Source: Rugalucina vietnamica (taxonomy: Eukaryota; Mollusca; Bivalvia; Lucinida; Lucinidae). From it: 64,000 bases of DNA. The notes beneath the pieces are model-generated. The model saw nothing but the letters and a program-made list of their open reading frames with translations. It was not told the DNA's origin and did not search any database. Below are positions 54,383 to 64,000 of this stretch, piece by piece; positions within the stretch are counted from its first letter, which is position 1, and every line of letters begins with the position of its first letter. Where the stretch lies: the NCBI GenBank assembly GCA_964017185.1, contig OZ024883.1, positions 42,400,395-42,464,394 on the forward strand, read 5' to 3'. A program made the translations under genes and the position numbers.

Positions 54383-57010
54383 TTAAACAACATTGTTTAC
54401 AACGCACATCTTACAAAATCCCCAATCACCCACCCCAACAATCGCTCTACCCAACATAAGTTTAGCCTTTTCAAGACATACGGAGGGTTTATTGCAGATA
54501 TTGGGTTCCCCGCGGTATACGTACAAGTACTGTGTTTTCAGATCAATCTTAATAACCACTTCTTGTATCTTTCCGACTAGGGATTTTGTTTCGCGCTCGT
54601 GAGAATTAATTTTGTTCTGAATTACGCTGACAGTCCCGTCCTTCTTGTTTACTTCACTCACAATGCCTCGGATGTTAGATTGCTCAACAATCATACCTGG
54701 GATAATTTCATCCCAAGTTTTGATCCAGTCCTCTTGAAATCGTTTATCGAACGGCTTACCTACCCTCGGCAGCAACAAGTACTCTTTATCCACAGCTTCG
54801 GTCTTCTTTGTTGCACCCTCGTCTTCTAAAGGGGAGACTGTCACCACGCATGGGACCTGAACAACTTTTGCCCAGTGAACAAGATCGGAGGATATGTTTC
54901 CACTGATGTGGAACTTCTTTTCTCCAACTCTCGCAAGAGCCCTTTGAATGACGATGGGTGCCGGATAGGTCACCGTTCCAGGAAACGACTTTAGTGTCAC
55001 GTTGCTCCTTGACATGTTGAAATAACCCTTTTCCTTCTTGATATAGCGTGTTCCAAACAGCGTGTCTAAGGCATAGTGAACCACTGTGATGTGGCCCTCA
55101 TCGTACGCTTTTGTCTGCTTCGGATGGACATCAACAACCACTGCATCGTGTGGGAGGCACCAGTAGGAGTACGTGATGCAATCACCTGGCTTGATGTCGC
55201 TATAGGAGTAGACACGCCTGTCTTTCTCTTTGTAAACGATACTTTCCGCCATATGTGACGACCGGTTATACAAGATATGGTATCTGCGTTCACCAATTTT
55301 ATCCCTCGCTCTACGAACTATGGCTGCCGGACTGAACTTGTAGACCGGATGGATTCTGACTATCAAGATGTCTTCCTTATTCAGATCAAATGTAAACACT
55401 TCTTCCGACACTACCTGTGATTTGCCGTAATGAACGACTGACATCACAACTTGAGAAGGTTTGGCCCCCGCTCTAACATCTGTACAAACGGCCTGGTGGG
55501 GTAGAAGCCCGTAAGTGAATTGTACAAGCTGACCTGGCTTTATATCATCCCGTATTTTGGCATTTTCTCTGCAGATCTCTTTACTGGCGAATGGTCGTTT
55601 TCTGCGATGATCTATGTACAAAGGACTTAGATCAAAGTCTTCTGATTCCGGGTCCATTGGCCGTTTATATATGAGTTCTCCCTTTGGTTGCCCCGTAGTC
55701 GCAACATCTTCTTCGTTCGCGTCTTTAAGTTTCGCCCAATGACAGAAATGCGCCGATCGGTGCGTCAGCCCGAATTTCGTTTCACCGATTCTCTTCTGAG
55801 CTCTGTCGACGACGATTTCAGGCTCGTTGAAGTCGTAGCCCGTATAGTCGTGAAGCTTCAATTTGTCCTGATTCAGGTCAATACTTATAGTCTCCTCTAC
55901 GATTTTCCGTCGCGAAAATATTCCTGGCAGTGCGTAATGTATCACTTTAAGATCGGCCTTTTTAATGTTTCTTTTCGGACCGTTTGGATCTGTTTTAATG
56001 CCCGACACAATCCCGTCGTGGAAAAATCCTCTATATTTCCACGACACAACGTCCCCAATCCAGATCTTATGCAGAGAGTCTACCTCAACTTTCCGTCCAA
56101 CAAAGGGAGAGCAAACCTTTCTAAACCAGCGTGGCACATACTTCGTCAGTAACAGCGTAAGCAAGCTGATAAAAGTTGCAAATAGTACTTGAATTCCTGG
56201 AAGTGGTATCAGTTTTGTAAGGAATAGCCCACCTGTCTGAACAACCAGTAGAATTCCAAACTTTATCCATATGTCTCGTTTCTTTCGCTTAACGCAGGTT
56301 TCACACGCGCTCCCATCTTTGAGAAGATTGTCAAGAAGCCTGTGCTCCCGAATGCTTGTAATCAGAACATAAACTAACACCACTACCAAAAAGATGTCTC
56401 CAACTACGGGATAATTCCCTATCACAAATAAATCGTCAATAGTCAAACCGAATACTTTCCCAATAAACGACAATGCGGTTTTGAGAAAGTCTTGAATGCG
56501 CTCGAAGAATCCCTGCGCTTGCAGGCTTCCCTCATTTCCACAAACGCACCAATGCGCTAAATGCTCACAGTTACAGTATAACCCACTATATTTAATGTTT
56601 TCTCGCGTCAGCCTCTCGCCTCTCCTAATAATTTCCTCAACCTCATGCGTCGCATGACGATATTTAACCACGTATATTTCATCGTTGTTCATGTGTTTAA
56701 TCTCAACGGTTTCTCTGATCTTATTGCTTGAATCAAACGGAGTAGACATAAACTGAATCAACGTCAAAATAGCACCAGAACCATCTTCATTAAGTGGTTG
56801 AACGTCCTTGACTATCGCATGGTGGGAGTAGAATTTTATCTGCTTCTTCCCGAAGTTGAACAGCCCTTTTTCTCCTGCGACGATGATGTGATCTCCTTTC
56901 TTAAGATCGAAGAAAGTCCGAAGCTGTTTGGTTTCACTGCAGTACATGCATCGGAGTGGCAGCGAAGCGGTGTCGCTTAACTGGAGTTGGGCAAATCTGC
57001 TCTGGGCCAT
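54383..57010 (-). CDS. Five-repeat LRAT-domain membrane protein, single exon
   Basis: LRAT-family domains are NlpC/P60-like thiol enzymes that move acyl chains between lipids; some members have other roles. Residues ~36-160 form the first domain, with DLKKGDHI, the histidine pair in FYSHHAIV (63-64) and the active-site motif NCEH (147-150, Cys148). Residues ~180-295 have three probable membrane helices (204-220, 250-268, 272-290) and a CETC pair. Four degenerate repeats follow (~316-430, ~488-600, ~603-715, ~765-870). Repeats 2-4 keep G-D/Q...H (H331, H505, H620) and VxHYA, but the Cys position has RSAHF, RSSHM or SSDLV; repeat 5 has lost nearly all. So one potentially active domain is fused to pseudo-domains. 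The 2.6-kb frame is intronless from its ATG; a variant ATTAAA signal may lie ~100 bp past the stop. I know no protein with this layout; substrate unknown. Confidence 0.85.
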   Translation of the reverse strand: MAQSRFAQLQLSDTASLPLRCMYCSETKQLRTFFDLKKGDHIIVAGEKGLFNFGKKQIKFYSHHAIVKDVQPLNEDGSGAILTLIQFMSTPFDSSNKIRETVEIKHMNNDEIYVVKYRHATHEVEEIIRRGERLTRENIKYSGLYCNCEHLAHWCVCGNEGSLQAQGFFERIQDFLKTALSFIGKVFGLTIDDLFVIGNYPVVGDIFLVVVLVYVLITSIREHRLLDNLLKDGSACETCVKRKKRDIWIKFGILLVVQTGGLFLTKLIPLPGIQVLFATFISLLTLLLTKYVPRWFRKVCSPFVGRKVEVDSLHKIWIGDVVSWKYRGFFHDGIVSGIKTDPNGPKRNIKKADLKVIHYALPGIFSRRKIVEETISIDLNQDKLKLHDYTGYDFNEPEIVVDRAQKRIGETKFGLTHRSAHFCHWAKLKDANEEDVATTGQPKGELIYKRPMDPESEDFDLSPLYIDHRRKRPFASKEICRENAKIRDDIKPGQLVQFTYGLLPHQAVCTDVRAGAKPSQVVMSVVHYGKSQVVSEEVFTFDLNKEDILIVRIHPVYKFSPAAIVRRARDKIGERRYHILYNRSSHMAESIVYKEKDRRVYSYSDIKPGDCITYSYWCLPHDAVVVDVHPKQTKAYDEGHITVVHYALDTLFGTRYIKKEKGYFNMSRSNVTLKSFPGTVTYPAPIVIQRALARVGEKKFHISGNISSDLVHWAKVVQVPCVVTVSPLEDEGATKKTEAVDKEYLLLPRVGKPFDKRFQEDWIKTWDEIIPGMIVEQSNIRGIVSEVNKKDGTVSVIQNKINSHERETKSLVGKIQEVVIKIDLKTQYLYVYRGEPNICNKPSVCLEKAKLMLGRAIVGVGDWGFCKMCVVNNVV

Positions 57011-57509
57011 TCTTCACCAAGGAATGGACAATCTGAAGTAAGAAAAAGAGGTAATCTTTGTGATAGGATGCTTTATTCTTTATAATGGCAACCGTCGTAT
57101 CTTTTTGGAGGGGGTGCCTGTATGCATCTGTGTCACTGTTTATTGGTGTACTTAGTGGCAGTGGTGTCATGGGTGTGTATGAAGTTTGAAACCGTCCTAG
57201 TGATTTAGGTGTAGGATTTTTGTGTTTGTTTCGGACCTGGCCGGATAAAACTTATTTACTTACGGAATATTTAGGATAACATACTCAACTATTTATACCA
57301 TACTACACAAGGTATAGATGACAAATATTGGAAATACATGTATGGTTTAATAATATAATGTTCTAAATTGTCTTGATGCTCGATAAAGCAACTGTTGTCT
57401 GTTTGTGCATACAAAATTTAGAACACGATAGTATACTCACAATTCAGAGCGCAAAATCTGAAGCTAACTTGTGGCAGAATGGCTCCCTTTATATTAGATT
57501 TCAGAGCAC
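57011..57509. other. Upstream region of the LRAT-like gene
   Basis: About 500 bp between the start codon and the satellite. AT-rich, with no promoter element I can support. Confidence 0.4.
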
Positions 57510-60262
57510 AGAATCTCGGGTTAACTTGTCAAATTAACATTCCTTAAATTTGATTTCACAGCATAGAATCTGGGGTTAAATCGAGGCAAAATGACACCCC
57601 TTACATTTGATTTCATAGCGCAGAATCTGGGGTTAAATCGAGGCAAAATAACACCCCTTACATTTGATTTCATAGCGCAGAATCTGGGGTTAACTCGAGG
57701 CAAAATAACACCCCTTACATTTGATTTCACAGCATAGAATCTGGGGTTAACTTGAGGCAAAATAACACCCCTTACATTTGATTTCATAGCGCAGAATCTG
57801 GGGTTAAATCGAGGCAAAATAACACCCCTTACATTTGATTTCACAGCATAGAATCTGGGGTTAACTTGAGGCAAAATAACACCCCTTACATTTGATTTCA
57901 TAGCGCAGAATCTGGGGTTAACTCGAGGCAAAATGACACCCCTTACATTTGATTTCATAGCACAGAATCTGGGGTTAACTCGAACAAAATGACACCCCTT
58001 ACATTTGATTTCATAGCGCAGAATCTGGGGTTAACTCGAGGCAAAATAACACCCCTTACATTTGATTTCATAGCGCAGAATCCGGGGTTAACTTGAGGCA
58101 AAATAACACCCCTTACATTTGATTTCATAGCGCAGAATCTGGGGTTAACTCGAGGCAAAATAACACCCCTTACATTTGATTTCATAGCGCAGAATCTGGG
58201 GTTAACTCGAGGCAAAATAACACCCCTTACATTTGATTTCATAGCGCAGAATCTGGGGTTAACTCGAGGCAAAATGACACCCCTTACATTTGATTTCATA
58301 GCGCAGAATCTGGGGTTAACTCGAGGCAAAATGACACCCCTTACATTTGATTTCATAGCGCAGAATCTGGGGTTAAATCGAAGCAAAATAACACCCCTTA
58401 CATTTGATTTCATAGCGCAGAATCTGGGGTAAACTCGAACAAAATGACACCCCTTACATTTGATTTCATAGCGCAGAATCTGGGGTTAGCTTGAGGCAAA
58501 ATAACACCCCTTACATTTGATTTCATAGCGCAGAATCTGGGGTTAACTCGAGGCAAAATGACACCCCTTACATTTGATTTCATAGCGCAGAATCTGGGGT
58601 TAACTCGAGGCAAAATAACACCCCTTACATTTGATTTCATAGCGCAGAATCTGGGGTTAACTCGAGGCAAAATGACACCCCTTACATTTGATTTCATAGC
58701 ACAGAATCTGGGGTTAACTCGAACAAAATGACACCCCTTACATTTGATTTCATAGCGCAGAATCTGGGGTTAACTCGAGGCAAAATAACACCCCTTACAT
58801 TTGATTTCATAGCGCAGAATCTGGGGTTAACTCGAGGCAAAATAACACTCCTTACATTTGATTTCATAGCGCAGAATCTGGGGTTAACTCGAGGCAAAAT
58901 AACACCCCTTACATTTGATTTCATAGCGCAGAATCTGGGGTTAACTTGAGGCAAAATGACACCCCTTACATTTGATTTCATAGCGCAGAATCTGGGGTTA
59001 ACTCGAACAAAATAACACCCCTTACATTTGATTTCATAGCGCAGAATCTGGGGTTGAATCGAGGCAAAATAACACCCCTTACATTTGATTTCATAGCACA
59101 GAATCTGGGGTTAAATCAAGGCAAAATAACACCCCTTACATTTGATTTCATAGCGCAGAATCCGGGGTTAACTCGAACAAAATGACACCCCTTACATTTG
59201 ATTTCATAGCGCAGAATCTGGGGTTAACGTGAGGCAAAATAACACCCCTTACATTTGATTTCATAGCGCAGAATCTGGGGTTAACTCGAGGCAAAATGAC
59301 ACCCCTTACATTTGATTTCATAGCGCAGAGTCTGGGGTTAACTCGAGGCAAAATAACACCCCTTACATTTGATTTCATAGCGCAGAATCTGGGGTTAACT
59401 CGAGGCAAAATGACACCCCTTACATTTGATTTCATAGCACAGAATCTGGGGTTAACTCGAACAAAATGACACCCCTTACATTTGATTTCATAGCGCAGAA
59501 TCTGGGGTTAACTCGAGGCAAAATAACACCCCTTACATTTGATTTCATAGCGCAGAATCTGGGGTTAACTTGAGGCAAAATAACACCCCTTACATTTGAT
59601 TTCATAGCGCAGAATCTGGGGTTAACGTGAGGCAAAATAACACCCCTTACATTTGATTTCATAGCGCAGAATCTGGGGTTGAATCGAGGCAAAATAACAC
59701 CCCTTACATTTGATTTCATAGCGCAGAATCTGGGGTTAACTCGAACAAAATGACACCCCTTACATTTGATTTCATAGCGCAGAATCTGGGGTTAAATCGA
59801 GGCAAAATAACACCCCTTACATTTGATTTCATAGCGCAGAATCTGGGGTTAAATCAAGGCAAAATAACACCCCTTACATTTGATTTCATAGCGCAGAATC
59901 CGGGGTTAACTCGAACAAAATGACACCCCTTACATTTGATTTCATAGCGCAGAATCTGGGGTTAACTTGAGGCAAAATAACACCCCTTACATTTGATTTC
60001 ATAGCGCAGAATCTGGGGTTAAATCGAAGCAAAATGACACCCCTTACATTTGATTTCATAGCGCAGAATCTGGGGTTAACTCGAGGCAAAATGACACCCC
60101 TTACATTTGATTTCATAGCGCAGAATCTGGGGTTAACTCGAACAAAATGACACCCCTTACATTTGATTTCATAGCGCAGAATCTGGGGTTAAATCGAGGC
60201 AAAATAACACCCCTTACATTTGATTTCATAGCGCAGAATCTGGGGTTAACTTGAGGCAAAAT
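57510..60262. repeat. 57-bp satellite array (~48 units) with higher-order pattern
   Basis: The unit is GCGCAGAATCTGGGGTTAAC-TCGAGGCAAAATAACACCCC-TTACATTTGATTTCATA. Because 57 is 19 codons, the minus strand is open as repeats of MKSNVRGVILPRVNPRFCA. A 56-bp variant with CGAACAAAATGAC breaks the frame at 57981, 58436, 58720, 59004, 59174, 59458, 59742, 59912 and 60139. Spacings are 455, 284, 284, 170, 284, 284, 170 and 227. The frames are a by-product of the period; I do not call them genes. Confidence 0.95.
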
Positions 60263-60607
60263 GACTCAAATTACATTTCAGAGTGCAGAATCTGGGGTTT
60301 ACTTGAGGCAAAATGACACATCTTGTATTAGATTTCAGAGCTCAGAACCTGGGGCTAACTAAAGGCAAAATAAACCCTCTTATATTAGATTTCAGAGGTC
60401 AGAATCTGGGTCTAAAGTCAAAATGACTCATCTTTATTAGATTTCAGAGCAAACAATCTGGGGCTAACTTGAGGCAAAATGACTGCACTTATGTTAGATT
60501 TCAGAGCGCAGAATCTGGGGCTAACTTGAGGCTAAATCACTCCTCTTATATTAAATTTAAGAGCGAAGAATATGGGCTAACTTGAGGCAAATGACTTCTC
60601 TTATATC
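60263..60607. repeat. Diverged edge of the satellite
   Basis: Units with TTAGATTTCAGAGC, CAGAATCTGGGGCTAACTTG and AGGCAAAATGACTC are recognisable but divergent, as is usual at satellite edges. The edge continues at 62068-62440. Confidence 0.85.
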
Positions 60608-62067
60608 ACGGGGACCCAACTGTTAATCGTGATTATTGATGCGACGTGGAATGTTAATGCATGCTATTATGAAGTTTCGTATGCGTCGGCGAGATCATTA
60701 CGAATGCGACGTTCCACATCCTCTGCCCTTGGAGGTAAGTACCACATGTTTTGCTCTCGTGAAAATAAAGTCGAGTTTACAAAATCGGCATCCGCTATGA
60801 TCTGCAAAATTCTTCTGTGTTCCAACTTGAAGTCAGTTGGAATACTTACGGCACTTGTGTTTTTCATCTAATGGTTTATAAAGTTGACCGGTAGATACAA
60901 CGGAAACTCATTACATTCTTTAAGTCCTTTTGTTTTTCTTTTTCTTGGCCGTAAGATAAGCATCTTTTTTATGCATAGAATATTAATATTAATAAAGGCA
61001 ACAAACCCCCCTTAATTCACGTTTTAGGTGATTTTAACTTTAGAGATATTGTACGGCTGGACAGACTCAGCAAATTAATGGGGAAAAAGCAACATGATGC
61101 AGCTGACAAATTAAAGGTCTAGTAAGATACAGTCTAACTACACCCTTGAGGGCACTGTACTGGAAAACGTTGAAAGCATAAAATACCTGGGTGTAACTAT
61201 CACAAAAGATTTGAAATGGAATACTCATATTTCCAATGTTTGTACAAAGGCAAACATAACTCTCGGATTCTTGTTCTTGCCCCCCAGATGTGAAAGAAAG
61301 CAGCTTATAAAGGACTGGTGCGGCCGGTCTTGGAATATGGAAGCTCAGTTTGGGACCCTCATACAATAACTGGAAAAGGTCCAAAATCGTGCGGCAAGGT
61401 TTGTGACGGGAAACTGGGAGCATGACTGGCATTTTAGGTCAACTGTCAACTGAAATGGGAATCTCTTAAGAAAAGGAGGAAGGATAGTAGACTTATATTG
61501 CTATACAAATGTCTAAAGGGTAAAGCCAGAATACCCACAGATGACCTTATCCCAAAGAATAGGCGTTGTAGAAATCAACACTCTTTTGCTTTTCAGATAC
61601 CTTCAGCTAGCAAAGAAGCGTACAAAAGTAGTTTCTTTCCAAGTACATGTAGTCCAAGGAAAAGAATAGGCCATGCAATATTTAGCTTGATAAAGGCACT
61701 CGTTATGCTTCTGCATTGACGTAAATAACTTTTGATAGAGCACAACAAAACGCTAATTCTTCCATGACTCATTCTAGTAGTACGTACCTTCGTCTTCGAT
61801 GCATACAAAACATGCTTATCTTACTTTTTCACGCTCAGTAGATTCAAATTCATATACAAAGCCGTTTGAATACACAATAAAGACACCCAGAGGACTGTGT
61901 TATACTATAGGACTTTAAGAATGTAATGAGTTTCCCTGGCACCGTTGTATCTACCGGTCAACTTTATAAACCATTAGCTGAAAAACACAAGTGCCGTAAG
62001 TATTCTAACTGACTTCAAGTGGGAACACAGAAGAATTTTGCAGATCATGGCAGATGCCGATTTTATA
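60608..62067. mobile_element. Insertion with inverted arms in the satellite edge, CAC end
   Basis: The left end follows CTCTTATAT and begins CACGGGGACCCAACTG. Bases 60779-60935 are inverted at 61911-62060 (AATCGGCATC.GC.ATGATCTGC... with complement). The right arm lacks the outer ~170 bp and ends next to TATATATTAGATTTC, where the satellite resumes. The empty site suggests a TATAT duplication. It may be a fourth CAC-type long-TIR element with a deleted right end. It contains a LINE fragment. Confidence 0.55.
61020..61745 (+). pseudogene. Collapsed jockey/CR1-type LINE
   Basis: GDFNFRDIVRLDRLSK (61031 on) is the endonuclease GDFN box. It jumps within ~80 bp to the end of a reverse transcriptase: ENVESIKYLGVTITKDLKWN, THISNVCTKAN, then frameshifted LEKVQNRAARFVTGN, RLILLYKCLKGKARIPTDDL and CRNQHSFAFQIPSAS. 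The ~1.5 kb between the boxes is deleted. Confidence 0.8.
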
Positions 62068-62440
62068 TATTAGATTTCTGAGCGAAGGATATGGAGATAA
62101 CTTGAGGCAAAATGACTCATATTAAATTTCAGAGTGCAGAATCTGGGATTTACTTAAGGCAAAATAAGTCATCTTAGTTTAGATTTCAGAGATCATACCC
62201 TGGGGTTATCTTGAGACAAAAATGACTCCTCTTAAATTAGATTTTAAATGATTCCTCCTAAATTAAAATGCCAGGGCGTAGAATATGGGGTTAACTTGAG
62301 GCAAAATGACTCCTCTTAGTATTAGATTTCATAGCACAGAATCTGGGTGGCAAAATTACTCCTCGTATAATAAGATGTCAGAGCGCAGAAAATCTGTGGT
62401 CAACTTAAAGCACATTGACTTAAGTTTTATTTGATTTCAG
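62068..62440. repeat. Diverged satellite edge, right part
   Basis: Decayed units (GCAGAATCTGGGATTTACTT, AACTTGAGGCAAAATGACTC) continue the edge seen at 60263-60607. Confidence 0.8.
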
Positions 62441-63816
62441 CTGCTTTCACATTATAATAGTTCACAGGGACGGCGGAACAGTAACACCCTCTGCATGCCA
62501 AATATCGATATTTGACCAACGCCGGAGTGAGATAGCCAACACGAGGTTAAAGCCTACGCCTGAGGAAAATAGAGGGTGTCTTGCTTCTAAAAATGTAAAA
62601 GAAATTAGAAAACACGGTCTTTACTCAGTTTCGCTAATTCTGTATTCCCCCATGCCATTGATTTTGTTGTTCAAAACGATTGTAGACGCAAAGATATTCG
62701 TATAATTGATAAATTTGTGAAAAATGTACGCCAATACAACAACCTACTTGAAACAGCTACACGTTTGTTTATGTACGAAGATATTGGTTGACATTGTGCA
62801 TATGGAAGAAACAATCTGTATCTGCCACTAACAAAACAAAAGCACGCTTGTATTTGGTATATTTTAAACATTTTTAAACATTTAATTAACAGACCCTTTT
62901 TAGTGAGGAAATGAGGGTAGGATGATACGACTGCAGCCGGAGGAAATACTAGAGAAGAGATAAGACCAACTACAACGCCCGATTTTTTTCTCAAGATATG
63001 ATGGCCCTTTTATAAAGAAATCATATTTACTTTAACCCCATTATGGTATGTAAGGCCTAAAATCACCTACCTGACACCGTGTGGCGTGGGATCGCGCGCG
63101 CACGATTTTTGCTGCACATGGAATTGAGGACATCCTGTTACAACATGTATGGTTTCAAATTCGTAGTTTCTTAAATTCTTATAAAATATTTTTGTACACT
63201 AAGACACAAACGAGCAATAGTTGAAACAAAATCATGGCTTGATAGATTCGCCACAGACATGCATTAAAATGCAACATGCACTAAATGAGCATATATATAG
63301 TTTTATTTTCCTTTACAGGCAGGTAGATTGTACAGTTTCACTCCGTGGAGTCATTGTATTGTTTCAGAAAAGCTTTGTTACAATGCATATGACTTAAAAA
63401 TTAATGCCATGCCTTTTTTTTAATACGAATAGTAATGTTTTTAAACACGGTAATGGGAAGATCAGCTGGCTTACTGTCACTCCGCTCCACTTCGGTACCT
63501 CGTTCCACTTCCCTGAGAGCTTCAACGGATTACCGATGGAAATATTCCGTCTAGGTAATGGGTATTCGTATGTGCATAAGACGGAATGAAAATGCAACGC
63601 AGTATTTCCATAACCGTGCACATGCGTGCATGTCTGTATTAATATACAGATGTAGCTGCCAACTACTGTTGCTACCACCCTATTGTCTTTATTTAGATCA
63701 GATCTTGATTTTCGGCTCTTCATATTGCAGGACCCGATTACGATATGCATCTCCAGCTTTCTTGAGCATTGCAACTATCCCCATACATGCAAAAGACTAG
63801 ATGATGGGTTAAAGTC
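62441..63816. other. Intergenic, nothing recognised
   Basis: No gene or element with clear borders. 62930-62980 and 63440-63600 are less AT-rich than the surroundings but have no convincing frame. Confidence 0.4.
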
Positions 63817-63961
63817 CTAAATTATCATTGTAGACTCACGTCACACATTTACCGTTATAACTATGAATGAATTTGAATGTATTTGACCAATTGGGACAGG
63901 CGTGCCCTTCATATTTATAACGGTAAATCTGTGATGCAAGTCTACAACGATAATTAGGGAT
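63817..63961. mobile_element. 145-bp foldback MITE
   Basis: The left arm TCCTAAATTATCATTGTAGA (continuing to ACCGTTATAA) pairs with the right arm, which ends TCTACAACGATAATTAGGGA. The arms are ~46 bp, leaving a ~50-bp centre. Confidence 0.85.
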
Positions 63962-64000
63962 TTATAGCTGTTATGGTGCTCTGAAATGACATTTAATATT

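Noticed and set aside
57521..60116. Minus-strand frames of repeated 19-residue units as a repeat-protein gene
   Set aside because: They follow from a 57-bp satellite period; 56-bp units break them, and there is no gene context.
63394..63774. 126-codon minus-strand frame near the right edge
   Set aside because: No domain, no splice-supported extension and an opposite-strand frame of similar quality; left as unannotated.

Overview
This is a eukaryotic, intron-bearing and very repeat-rich stretch of nuclear DNA with an AT-rich background. The repeats point to a bivalve mollusc: short elements ending in an AGCTCACCTGAG hairpin with internal ~165-bp or ~450-bp tandem cores and GACG-type microsatellites (like the pearl family known from bivalves), tRNA-derived SINEs, and a jockey/CR1-type LINE remnant. 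I cannot name the species.

Two host genes are visible, both on the minus strand. (1) Nine exons between 24294 and 292 make the first ~516 residues of a class VII myosin (myosin VIIa-like). They carry the P-loop, switch I and switch II. All eight splice junctions keep the frame and the gene runs off the left edge. The start-codon exon (24243-24294) is separated from the next exon by a 14.3-kb intron. (2) A single-exon 875-residue reading frame at 54383-57010 has one LRAT/NlpC-P60-type domain with His and Cys, about three membrane segments, and then about four degenerate copies of the same domain without the cysteine.

Layout. 1-9911: myosin exons, several flanked by truncated copies of themselves, among SINEs, pearl-like elements and palindromic MITEs. 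9912-24242: myosin intron 1, with a SINE split by a long-terminal-inverted-repeat (TIR) transposon, which itself contains a pearl-like array and an intact-frame LINE (17917-21096) with 15-bp target duplications. 24300-30768: repeats and a ~174-bp near-perfect palindrome. 30769-33108 and 39743-41916: two more long-TIR elements with CAC...GTG ends and 5-bp target duplications. 35346-35386: a hammerhead-ribozyme-like motif. 37466-37888: a miniature LTR retrotransposon. 42240-42673: a TAAG microsatellite. 47445-49110: a 71-bp minisatellite ended by a TTAA-flanked element. 50313-52047: a pearl-like element. 52600-54200: degenerate ~190-bp repeats behind the LRAT-like gene. 57510-60262: a 57-bp satellite just upstream of that gene, with higher-order structure. 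60608-62067: an insertion with inverted arms and a collapsed LINE inside the decayed satellite edge.

The two genes show no functional link. The most interesting points are the three transposons with Transib/RAG-like ends and duplications, two of which carry an ATGGCGG-type start exon with a splice donor in both TIRs; the five-domain LRAT-like protein; the repeated partial duplication of myosin exon ends; and the ribozyme-like motif.
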